NCBI GenBank assembly: GCA_049315325.1
Contig: JBMOKJ010000001.1
Coordinates: 248,001-312,000 of the forward strand
Direction: 5' to 3'
DNA length: 64,000 nt
From: CAXXIC01 sp049315325
GTDB lineage: Bacteria > Bacteroidota > Bacteroidia > Bacteroidales > UBA7332
Position numbers and translations under genes: made by a program. Shown in pieces: positions 42,233 through 50,600 of the stretch; within the stretch, counting starts at the first letter, position 1; every line of letters starts with the position of its first letter. The notes under the pieces were generated by a model. The model ran no database searches, was not told the DNA's origin, and saw only the letters and a list, made by a program, of their open reading frames with translations.

Positions 42233-42775
42233 ATGGATGCAACTGTGCAACAATTTGAACACGTTATTTCTCTGTGTCGATCACTCTTCGAAAAAAAGCT
42301 GAAAGACTACGGTTCAGCGTGGCGAATCATGCGCCCGGAGTCGGTTACCGACCAAATATTCATCAAAGCAAAACGCATTCGCAGCATAGAGATTAAGGGT
42401 GTTTCGAAGATCGACGAAGGCATTCGTTCTGAGCTTATCGCCATCGTAAACTACGGCATCATCGGCATCATTCAACTCGAAAAGGGCTTTAGCGATTCGG
42501 CCGATTTGTCGGCTACCGAGACGATGGCGCTCTACGACAAGCACATGTCCATCACCAAAGAGTTGATGTACAAAAAGAACCACGACTACGACGAAGCGTG
42601 GCGCGATATGCGTATTACCTCTTACACCGACTTGATTTTGATGAAAATCAATCGAACAAAAGAGATTGAAGACAACAAAGGCAAAACCATTGTGTCGGAA
42701 GGCATCGATGCCAACTACATGGATATGGTCAACTATTCGCTTTTTGGATTAATCAAACTGGAGTTTGGGGAATAA
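42233..42775 (+). CDS. DUF1599 domain protein (nucleotide modification-associated type)
   Basis: 180 residues, two similar halves: SLFEKKLKDYGSAWRIMRPESVTDQIFIKAKRI near 16-48 and ELMYKKNHDYDEAWRDMRITSYTDLILMKINR near 108-139. Both carry the K-D-Y..AW.I/DMR signature of DUF1599. The internal duplication is visible by eye. Function is unknown to me; related short domains are annotated as nucleotide modification-associated. It opens a plus-strand group with DoxX-like, tpiA, SPOR and folE genes, a synteny I recall from Bacteroides. Confidence 0.9.
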   Translation: MDATVQQFEHVISLCRSLFEKKLKDYGSAWRIMRPESVTDQIFIKAKRIRSIEIKGVSKIDEGIRSELIAIVNYGIIGIIQLEKGFSDSADLSATETMALYDKHMSITKELMYKKNHDYDEAWRDMRITSYTDLILMKINRTKEIEDNKGKTIVSEGIDANYMDMVNYSLFGLIKLEFGE

Positions 42776-42914
42776 CAGCCCCCTAAACCTGACTGCCGTC
42801 AGGCAAGTTCCCCAAAAGGGGACTTTGGAGACAGCAAATAATACCATTGCTAAAAGAATAAAATTACCAAATATCGCCTCGGCAAGAAGTCCCCTTAGGG
42901 GATTTAGGGGCTGT
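42775..42914. repeat. 140-bp element with inverted CCCCTAAA...GGGGACTT arms
   Basis: Left arm 42775-42825 (ACAGCCCCCTAAA ... GGGGACTT) and right arm 42887-42914, whose reverse complement reads ACAGCCCCTAAATCCCCTAA then GGGGACTT. The left arm has an extra small palindrome CCTGACTGCCGTCAGG. The right arm matches the repeat at 35900-35925 almost exactly. The element fills the gap between the DUF1599 and DoxX-like genes. Confidence 0.85.
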
Positions 42915-42926
42915 AAATTATAAAAC

Positions 42927-44237
42927 ATGAATCTGCTAAAAACAATCTTACTATGGATCAGCCGTTTGTTGATTGGTTTTACATTTATCTTCTCAGGATT
43001 TGTAAAAGCGATTGACCCTGTTGGAACTGCCATCAAGTTTGAAGACTATTTTGCAGCATTTCACCTCGATTTTCTAGGGCACTACGGGTTGATGTTTGCC
43101 ATTCTGTTGGCAGCGGTCGAGTTTTTACTCGGAGTAAATATTCTGTTGGCGCTCAGTCCAAAGCAATCTTCCATCTATGTGCTGATTCTGATGTCGATCA
43201 TGACACCGCTCACACTCTATTTGGCGTTGGAAAACCCCGTGAGCGACTGCGGATGCTTTGGCGATGCACTCAAACTGACCAACTGGGAGACCTTTAGCAA
43301 AAATGTGGTTTTGCTTTCTGCCACCATTTTCTACTTTGTGGAACGCAAAAAAGTGGCACACCTCTATCACCACAAAATTCACTGGATTCCATCAATCTTA
43401 GCATTCGTATTTGCGCTTCTTATTTCGATAAACAGCTACAACCACTTGCCACACATCGACTTTTTGCCCTATAAAATTGGCGCAAACATTCCCGAAGAGA
43501 TGAAAATTCCCGAAGGCGCTCCAGCCGACGAATATGCTACCACTTTTATCTACGCCAAAGGCAACGAGAAAAAGGAGTTTACGCTCACCAATTATCCGGC
43601 AAACGACACGACTTGGCATTTTGTAGAGCAAAAATCGAAACTCATCAAAAAAGGGTTCGAACCTAAGATTCACGACTTCTCGCTCACGCTCAAAGAGACA
43701 GGTGCAGAGATTACCGACGTAGTGCTGCAAGACACGTCATTCACATTCCTGCTCGTGTCGCCAAAGCTCAACAAAGCCGCCGATGCGCATATAGATTTGA
43801 TAAACGACATCTACGATTTTGCAAAGGACAATAATTATTCGTTTTATGCGATGACCGGCTCTACAGATGTGGAGATTATGGATTGGGTGAACAGCACTGG
43901 AGCCGAATATCCGTTTTGCTTCACCGACCAAACGACCTTAAAAACAATGATTCGAGCAAATCCCGGACTTGTTTTAATCAAAAGTGGAACTGTAGTTGGA
44001 AAATGGAATTCGGTAGATATTCCGAACGAAGAAGAGATGAGTAAATATCTGAAGCACGTGAATCAGAATGAACTTAAAAAAGCAGCAGCCAAAGAGCAAA
44101 ATTCAATTCGTACCATTTTTTTCGTCATTGTTGCATTCCTTCTGTTTCTCTATCTGTTCGAGAAACTTGCTGTATTTGTACTTAAACTTATTCGAAAATT
44201 TAAATCGAAAGATAATAACATCATCACTAACAATTAA
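42927..44237 (+). CDS. DoxX/MauE-like membrane protein with thioredoxin-like domain
   Basis: 436 residues. The N-terminal 1-150 contain four membrane spans of the DoxX/MauE type (LLIGFTFIFSGFVKAIDPVGTAIKF given as residues 14-38; NPVSDCGCFGDA near 98). A large soluble part (about 180-365) includes a thioredoxin-like fold without a CXXC pair (FYAMTGSTDVEIMDWV, NPGLVLIKSGTVVGKW). A last membrane span lies near 395-415. I recall the family as BT_3928-like. MauE relatives serve in electron transfer or disulfide chemistry; function here unproven. tpiA starts 9 nt later. Confidence 0.85.
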   Translation: MNLLKTILLWISRLLIGFTFIFSGFVKAIDPVGTAIKFEDYFAAFHLDFLGHYGLMFAILLAAVEFLLGVNILLALSPKQSSIYVLILMSIMTPLTLYLALENPVSDCGCFGDALKLTNWETFSKNVVLLSATIFYFVERKKVAHLYHHKIHWIPSILAFVFALLISINSYNHLPHIDFLPYKIGANIPEEMKIPEGAPADEYATTFIYAKGNEKKEFTLTNYPANDTTWHFVEQKSKLIKKGFEPKIHDFSLTLKETGAEITDVVLQDTSFTFLLVSPKLNKAADAHIDLINDIYDFAKDNNYSFYAMTGSTDVEIMDWVNSTGAEYPFCFTDQTTLKTMIRANPGLVLIKSGTVVGKWNSVDIPNEEEMSKYLKHVNQNELKKAAAKEQNSIRTIFFVIVAFLLFLYLFEKLAVFVLKLIRKFKSKDNNIITNN

Positions 44238-44245
44238 AAATTATT

Positions 44246-45004
44246 ATGAGAAAGAAGATTGTAGCCGGAAACTGGAAATTAAACAAAACCTTGCAAGAAG
44301 GTTTGGAATTGGCAAAAGAGTTGGACGCTGCTTTGGCAGGAAAAGCGATTAACTGCGATGTAGTAATCGGAACTCCATTCATCCACCTTGCAAGCGTTGC
44401 AGCAGCCATCGACACAAACAAAATTGGTGTTGCTTCGCAAAACGTAGCAGACAAAGCGTCGGGTGCATACACTGGCGAGGTGTCTGCAGCTATGGTGGCT
44501 TCTACAGGAGCAAAATACGCTATCCTTGGTCACTCAGAGCGTCGTGCTTACTATGGCGAAACAACTGCTATCCTGAAAGAAAAAACATTGTTGGCTTTGG
44601 CTAACGGTTTGACCCCAATTTTCTGCATTGGCGAAGTGTTGGAAGAGCGCGAAGCTGGCAAACAAAACGAAGTGGTAACCACTCAAATCGAAGAGTCGTT
44701 GTTCGACCTTTCGGCTGAAGATTTCGGAAAAATCGTGTTGGCTTACGAACCAGTTTGGGCTATCGGAACAGGTAAAACTGCGACTGCTGCACAAGCACAA
44801 GAGATTCACGAATACATCCGCAGCGTAGTTGCTGGCAAATACGGCAAAGAAGTTGCTGACAACACATCTATTCTTTACGGTGGAAGCTGCAACGGTGGCA
44901 ACGCAAAAGAATTGTTCGCAAATCCAGACGTTGACGGTGGTTTGATTGGTGGTGCTGCGTTGACAGTTGCGGCATTCATGCCTATCATCGAAGCTTGGGG
45001 ATAA
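44246..45004 (+). CDS. tpiA: Triosephosphate isomerase
   Basis: 252 residues, standard length. Substrate-binding Asn9 and Lys11 (GNWKLNK), catalytic His96 (LGHSERR) and Glu168 (AYEPVWAIGTG) are all present, plus the phosphate-binding GLIGGAAL near 232. It interconverts dihydroxyacetone phosphate and glyceraldehyde 3-phosphate in glycolysis. Codon use looks optimised (many repeated Leu TTG, Ala GCA), consistent with high expression. Followed by a terminator hairpin. Confidence 0.98.
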   Translation: MRKKIVAGNWKLNKTLQEGLELAKELDAALAGKAINCDVVIGTPFIHLASVAAAIDTNKIGVASQNVADKASGAYTGEVSAAMVASTGAKYAILGHSERRAYYGETTAILKEKTLLALANGLTPIFCIGEVLEEREAGKQNEVVTTQIEESLFDLSAEDFGKIVLAYEPVWAIGTGKTATAAQAQEIHEYIRSVVAGKYGKEVADNTSILYGGSCNGGNAKELFANPDVDGGLIGGAALTVAAFMPIIEAWG

Positions 45005-45024
45005 TCTTTCCAACAAAAACAAAA

Positions 45025-45062
45025 AGCACGGAGCGGGGTTCATCGAGCCACCTCCGTGTTTT
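45025..45062 (+). terminator. Intrinsic terminator of tpiA
   Basis: Stem CACGGAG (45027-45033) with CTCCGTG (45052-45058) and TTTT; a larger loop that can form extra G-C pairs. Confidence 0.7.
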
Positions 45063-45101
45063 CTCTTTATTCTTTGTTCTTGGCTCTAATATCTTATCCC
45101 A

Positions 45102-45581
45102 ATGAAACAGATTTTACTCACGCTATTGTGTATCACTTTTTCGATTCACCTTTTTGCTAAATCGACTTCTAACGATTCGACAGCTACCATCATTCAGTCG
45201 CTCGAAGCCGAAGAGATAGGTAAAGGAAAAGTAACGATTCATCAGGACTCCCGAATCGAAAGCCTACTGGGACGACGCGGCGAAACAACAGTTTCTCGCA
45301 ATAATTTCACCATCGGCAAAGGATTTCGGGTTCAAATCTACTCGGGCAACAATCAAAATACGTCGAAAAGGGAAGCTTCAGAACGCAAATTCGTTATTAG
45401 CCGCGATATGCCAGAAGTAGAGACCTACATTACCTTCAAATCACCGTTTTGGCGACTTCGTGCAGGCGATTGCCGCACCTACGAAGAGGCACACGAGATT
45501 CTTCGAAAAATCAAAGAGCTTTTTCCGCAATACGGAAAGGAGACTTACATCGTGAAAGACGATATCAAAATATACCGCTAA
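45102..45581 (+). CDS. SPOR domain protein
   Basis: 159 residues with a signal peptide (about 1-19). The C-terminal about 80 residues (FRVQIYSGNNQN near 78; WRLRAGDCRTYEEAHEILRKIKELFP near 120) form a SPOR domain, which binds denuded glycan strands of peptidoglycan. Probably periplasmic, linked to cell wall or division. It is 10 nt upstream of folE. Note that the conserved position has GDCRTYEEA. Confidence 0.9.
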   Translation: MKQILLTLLCITFSIHLFAKSTSNDSTATIIQSLEAEEIGKGKVTIHQDSRIESLLGRRGETTVSRNNFTIGKGFRVQIYSGNNQNTSKREASERKFVISRDMPEVETYITFKSPFWRLRAGDCRTYEEAHEILRKIKELFPQYGKETYIVKDDIKIYR

Positions 45582-45591
45582 CTAGCACTAT

Positions 45592-46188
45592 ATGAACTAT
45601 AACGAAAGTGATTTCAACACAAACGATAGCGTAACCGAAGAGATTTCGAAACACTACGGAAAGATTCTCAGTCTGTTGGGCGAAGATGCACAACGCGAAG
45701 GACTACTCAAAACCCCCGAACGTGTAGCAAAATCACTCCAATTCTTGACTCAAGGCTACCACACCGACCCCAAAGAGATCATCAAAAGTGCGATGTTTCA
45801 AGAAGATTATCGCCAAATGGTGATCGTGAAAGATATCGACCTCTTTTCGATGTGCGAACACCACATGTTGCCATTTTTTGGAAAGGCGCATGTGGCATAC
45901 ATCCCAAACCACTACATCACTGGATTGAGCAAAATTGCTCGAGTCGTAGATATTTTCTCTCGTCGACTTCAAATACAAGAGCGACTAACCACTCAAATTA
46001 AGGAGTGTATTCAAGAAACACTTAATCCGCTTGGGGTGATGGTGGTGATCGAAGCCACTCACATGTGTATGCAAATGCGCGGTGTGCAGAAGCAAAATTC
46101 GGTGACCACTACCTCCGATTTCACTGGAATCTTTCAACAAGCCAAGACGCGTGAAGAGTTTATATCGCTCATTCGATCAAAAAATTAG
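45592..46188 (+). CDS. folE: GTP cyclohydrolase I
   Basis: 198 residues. The zinc motif FSMCEHHMLPF near 86 gives Cys and His ligands, with the second Cys in THMCMQMRG near 158. GLLKTPERVAKSL near 36 and GLSKIARVVDIFSRRLQIQERLT near 112 are family motifs. It converts GTP to dihydroneopterin triphosphate, first step of folate synthesis, in the cytoplasm. Directly follows the SPOR gene, and is co-transcribed with it if the terminator after tpiA works. Confidence 0.97.
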   Translation: MNYNESDFNTNDSVTEEISKHYGKILSLLGEDAQREGLLKTPERVAKSLQFLTQGYHTDPKEIIKSAMFQEDYRQMVIVKDIDLFSMCEHHMLPFFGKAHVAYIPNHYITGLSKIARVVDIFSRRLQIQERLTTQIKECIQETLNPLGVMVVIEATHMCMQMRGVQKQNSVTTTSDFTGIFQQAKTREEFISLIRSKN

Positions 46189-46196
46189 ACTTTTTA

Positions 46197-46227
46197 TTTC
46201 ATATTACTAAACATTATTTTACATTTG
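46197..46227 (+). promoter_or_regulatory. Promoter TTTC-N19-TACATTTG
   Basis: -33-like TTTC (46197-46200), 19-nt spacer, exact -7 TACATTTG (46220-46227), 36 nt before the ATG of the outer-membrane protein gene. Confidence 0.55.
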
Positions 46228-46263
46228 CTGTTTATTCTTTATAACTAATTAATTCACAACGAA

Positions 46264-47376
46264 ATGAGAAAACACATTCAAATCACCTTAAGTGCAGTTG
46301 CGTTTCTGTTAACATCGTTTACAGCAAGTGCACAAGAACAGATTTCTGAGATCTTCAAAGCTGGTGTTGCCGATGTCGGATATTTGGCAAATGGGTATCT
46401 GAAACCTGCGGGTGTAGGTTTTGCGACTGGATTAGGATCGAACTGGTACAATACTGCTGCAACTCATGGTGTTCTTGGTTTTGACCTTACACTTGGAGTA
46501 AGTGCGTCGTTAGTTCCCACTTCTGATCAAACTTTCAGTTTATCAGGTTTGACGACCTTGTCCCCCAAAACAGGCGATATTCCAACATTTGGAGGAAGTG
46601 GTGCTGGAACTACATTGCAATTACTTCAACCCAATACAATTGATGTAAATGGGTCAACCATCCCTAATCCAAAAGCAGGACAATTAATTACCACTTTGAC
46701 AACTCCAAAAGGGATGACAAAATATATTCCCTCTGCCAACATACAGTTGGGGATTGGGCTTCCTCTTGGAACCGACATTACCGTTCGATACACGCCTGAT
46801 GTAAATGTAAAAGGAATGGATGTTGGCCTTTGGGGCGTTGGTATCAAACACGACATTAAACAATGGATTCCTGTTGTAAATATGCTTCCTTTCGACGCTT
46901 CAGTGATGGTAGCCTACAGCAAATTCAAGTTGAACTATGCATTCGAAAAACAACTTTCATACACTCAACTTGGTGACCCAAGCATGGTAAAAGCTCCTGC
47001 AGCTGATTTAAGTGCAAATCAAGGTTTTGGCATCGAAGCTGACGCTTTAATGGCGAATTTTATCCTTTCAAAGAAATTCCTCTTTTTCACACCTTACATT
47101 GGGACAGGACTAACTAAAACCTCATTCAATGTAAATTTTGCTGGTGTATTTCCAATGCTTGGCGCGCCAATTACAACTCCAGGAGCAGATCTTGGTAAAC
47201 TAACTGTTCAATACTTAGATTCGGAAAAATTACCTAAAGTATCCTACAGCGAAACAATGCTTGGAACAACAATCGGCTTCCGCTTGAAATTCTTGATGGT
47301 TGTAGCCATGCATGCACAATATACTTTCCAAAAATATCCGACTGCTTCAGTTGGTTTTGGAATCAACTTCAGATAA
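46264..47376 (+). CDS. Outer-membrane beta-barrel-like protein (DUF6588-like)
   Basis: 370 residues with a signal peptide (about 1-23, ending SASAQ). The body alternates Gly-rich turns and strands (GVGFATGLGSNWYNTAATHGVLG given as 51-73; LGIGLPLGTDITVRYTPDV near 163) and ends with a strand terminating in FGINFR. This resembles Bacteroidota outer-membrane proteins I recall as DUF6588. No plug or ligand motif. Role unknown. It has its own promoter and a strong terminator. Confidence 0.7.
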   Translation: MRKHIQITLSAVAFLLTSFTASAQEQISEIFKAGVADVGYLANGYLKPAGVGFATGLGSNWYNTAATHGVLGFDLTLGVSASLVPTSDQTFSLSGLTTLSPKTGDIPTFGGSGAGTTLQLLQPNTIDVNGSTIPNPKAGQLITTLTTPKGMTKYIPSANIQLGIGLPLGTDITVRYTPDVNVKGMDVGLWGVGIKHDIKQWIPVVNMLPFDASVMVAYSKFKLNYAFEKQLSYTQLGDPSMVKAPAADLSANQGFGIEADALMANFILSKKFLFFTPYIGTGLTKTSFNVNFAGVFPMLGAPITTPGADLGKLTVQYLDSEKLPKVSYSETMLGTTIGFRLKFLMVVAMHAQYTFQKYPTASVGFGINFR

Positions 47377-47397
47377 AATAACAAATTCACTATTAGA

Positions 47398-47431
47398 GGG
47401 GTAAAATTGCAAAACGGTTTTACCCCTTTTT
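47398..47431 (+). terminator. Intrinsic terminator
   Basis: Stem GGGGTAAAA (47398-47406) with TTTTACCCC (47418-47426), then five T. Confidence 0.88.
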
Positions 47432-47615
47432 GTTACTACTCAACAGATTATATTTTCAAGCTTAACTAATTTTAAGACTCAAACTCTTAAAAACATTAAA
47501 ACTGCAACTTACTTTTTGAAAATAATACGTGTTATTTACTACCTAAAAGCGCATCAATCAACTCTTTACAAATAAAAAATACAAGAATCAAAGACAAATT
47601 TTGGCCAAAAATGCG

Positions 47616-47623
47616 TATCTTTG
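47616..47623 (+). promoter_or_regulatory. -7 promoter element TATCTTTG
   Basis: Exact TAnnTTTG match, 37 nt before the carAB ATG. Confidence 0.5.
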
Positions 47624-47660
47624 CTCGATTTTTTAAATAACAGAGTAAGTTTATACATAG

Positions 47661-50600
47661 ATGCGTAAAGAAAAGCCTGTTTCGCTGGTCTTAGAGAATG
47701 GAGTAGTCTTCCACGGTAAATCATTTGGGTACGAAAAACCCGTTGCCGGAGAAGTTGTTTTTAACACAGCCATGGTGGGATACCCCGAGAGCTTAACCGA
47801 TCCTTCGTATTCGGGTCAGATTTTGGTTTCGACATTCCCGTTAGTTGGCAATTACGGAGTTCCGGAAGGAAAATTAGTTGACGGCTTATCCGCTTTCTTT
47901 GAATCAGAAAAAATTCAGGTAAGCGGATTTATTATATCTGATTATTCGCACGAATACAGCCACTGGAATGCGTCGAAAAGCCTCAGCGAATGGCTGATCG
48001 AAAACGAAATCCCGGGCATCTACGGCATCGACACCCGCGAACTCACCAAAACTATCCGCGAAAAGGGAGTTATGTTGGGCAAAATTGTTTTCGAAGACGA
48101 AAATGAAATCGAATTCCACAATCCTGACGACGAAAATCAAATTGCGAAAGTAAGTTGCACCGAGGTAATCACCTACGGAAACGGCAGCAAAAAAGTGGTT
48201 TTGGTCGATTGCGGTGTGAAACAAAATATCATCCGTTGCCTCCAAAAACGCGACACTACGGTGATTCGCGTGCCATGGGATTATGACTTCAACCAATTAG
48301 AATTCGACGGACTTTTCATCTCAAATGGACCGGGAAATCCAGACTATTGCGAAGCGACTGTTCAGAATATCCGCAAATTTATGGAAACGGGCAAACCGAT
48401 TTTCGGAATTTGCATGGGTAACCAACTCCTCTCGAAAGCAGGTGGAGCGAAGACCTACAAACTGAAATACGGTCACCGTAGTCACAACCAACCTGTGCAA
48501 TTGGCTGGTACACAACGCGCATTTATCACCTCTCAAAATCACGGTTTTGCCGTTGATAATAATACACTGAGTGCCGATTGGGAACCGCTATTTGTAAACA
48601 TGAACGACGACACCAACGAAGGTATTCGCCACAAAACCAACCCTTGGTTCTCGGCACAATTCCACCCCGAAGCGGCATCTGGACCAACCGATACCGAATT
48701 CCTTTTCGACGTATTCATCAAAACCATCGATGGCTTTACTAAGCCAATCGTGACGATGATCGAAGAGGAAATGGATGCTCGTTTGGTCTGCAAACAAGAA
48801 TACAAAGGCGTAGAAAAAGGCGAAATAAAGAAAGTACTCGTTCTTGGTTCAGGTGCATTGAAAATCGGTGAAGCGGGCGAGTTCGACTACTCAGGCTCTC
48901 AAGCTTTGAAAGCTTTGAAAGAAGAGGGAATCGAAACAGTTCTCATCAATCCAAACATCGCGACCGTACAAACTTCGGAAGGCATCGCAGACAAAGTTTA
49001 CTTCCTGCCTGTCACTCCCGATTTTGTGGAACGCGTTATCGAAAAAGAACGTCCTGATGGAGTGTTCCTTTCGTTTGGTGGACAAACTGCATTGAACTGT
49101 GGTGTAGCACTTTACAGAGATAAGATTTTTGAAAAATATGGTGTACGTGTACTCGGAACACCTGTCCAATCGATTATCGACACCGAAGATCGCGAGATTT
49201 TCAACCAAAAACTGTCGGAAATCGACGTTAAATACATCAAGAGTGAGGCTGTAACCAATTTTGAAGATGCTAAACGTGCAGCAAACGAATTGGGTTATCC
49301 AGTAATTGTGCGCGCTGCGTATGCACTCGGCGGATTAGGTTCAGGTTTCTGCGATAACGATACAGAGCTCGAAACGTTGGTTGAAAGAGCTTTTGCTTAT
49401 TCTAATCAGGTTTTGGTCGAGAAATCGCTCAAAGGCTGGAAAGAGATTGAATATGAGGTAGTTCGCGACCGTTACGACAACTGTATCACGGTTTGTAACA
49501 TGGAAAACTTCGATCCGCTGGGAATTCACACCGGCGAAAGTATCGTAGTTGCTCCTTCGCAAACGTTGACCAACAGCGAATACCACAAATTGCGCGAACT
49601 CGCAATCCGTATCATCCGCCACATCGGCATCGTGGGTGAGTGTAACGTGCAATATGCCTTCGACACGGAATCGGAAGATTACCGCGTGATTGAGGTGAAT
49701 GCCCGCTTGAGCCGTTCATCAGCTTTGGCATCGAAGGCAACGGGTTATCCGTTGGCATTCGTAGCTGCTAAACTCGGTTTGGGTTACGGACTTCCAGAGT
49801 TGAAAAACTCCGTCACTAAAGATACGTCTGCATTCTTCGAGCCTGCTCTCGACTACATTGTGTGCAAAATTCCACGTTGGGATTTGGGTAAATTCCAAGG
49901 CGTAAGCCGCCAATTGGGATCGAGCATGAAGTCGGTGGGTGAAATTATGGCTATAGGTCGTACATTCGAAGAGGTGATTCAGAAAGGCATCCGGATGATT
50001 GGGCTTGGCATGCACGGTTTTGTGGCCAACAAAGAGCTTTTCGTGGAAGACCTAGACAGAGCGTTGAACGAACCGACAGACCGTCGCATATTCTACCTTG
50101 CGCAAGCATTAGAGAGCGGTTACACCGTTGATCGTTTGCACGAACTGACCAAAATTGACCGTTGGTTCCTCCACAAACTTGAGGGCATCAAACAAATAGA
50201 AAAAGAGTTGGCAGCAGTCAGCTCACTCGAAACCCTTTCCGACGAATTACTGAGAGTAGCGAAAGTTGCTGGATTCTCCGATTTTCAGGTGACTCGTTTG
50301 GTAACCAAATGCCATAACGACGATATTGACGACCAAATAAAACTGACTCGCGCACACCGCAAAAGCCGCGGAATTGTTCCAGTCGTGAAGCAAATCGATA
50401 CGTTGGCGGCAGAATATCCTGCACAAACCAACTACCTATACCTAACCTACAGCGGTACGGCGGGTGATATGAAATACTTGGGAGACCATCGTTCGGTTGT
50501 CGTTCTCGGCTCGGGAGCATACCGCATCGGTTCGTCTGTTGAGTTCGACTGGTGTGGTGTAAATGCGTTGATGACTATCCGCAAAGAGGGTTATCGCTCG

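Larger units (their letters stand above)
47377..47660. other. 284-nt intergenic region before carAB
   Basis: Starts with the terminator at 47398-47431, then AT-rich sequence. A TATCTTTG element (47616-47623) gives a short leader of about 30 nt for the carbamoyl-phosphate synthase gene. No riboswitch recognised. Confidence 0.55.
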
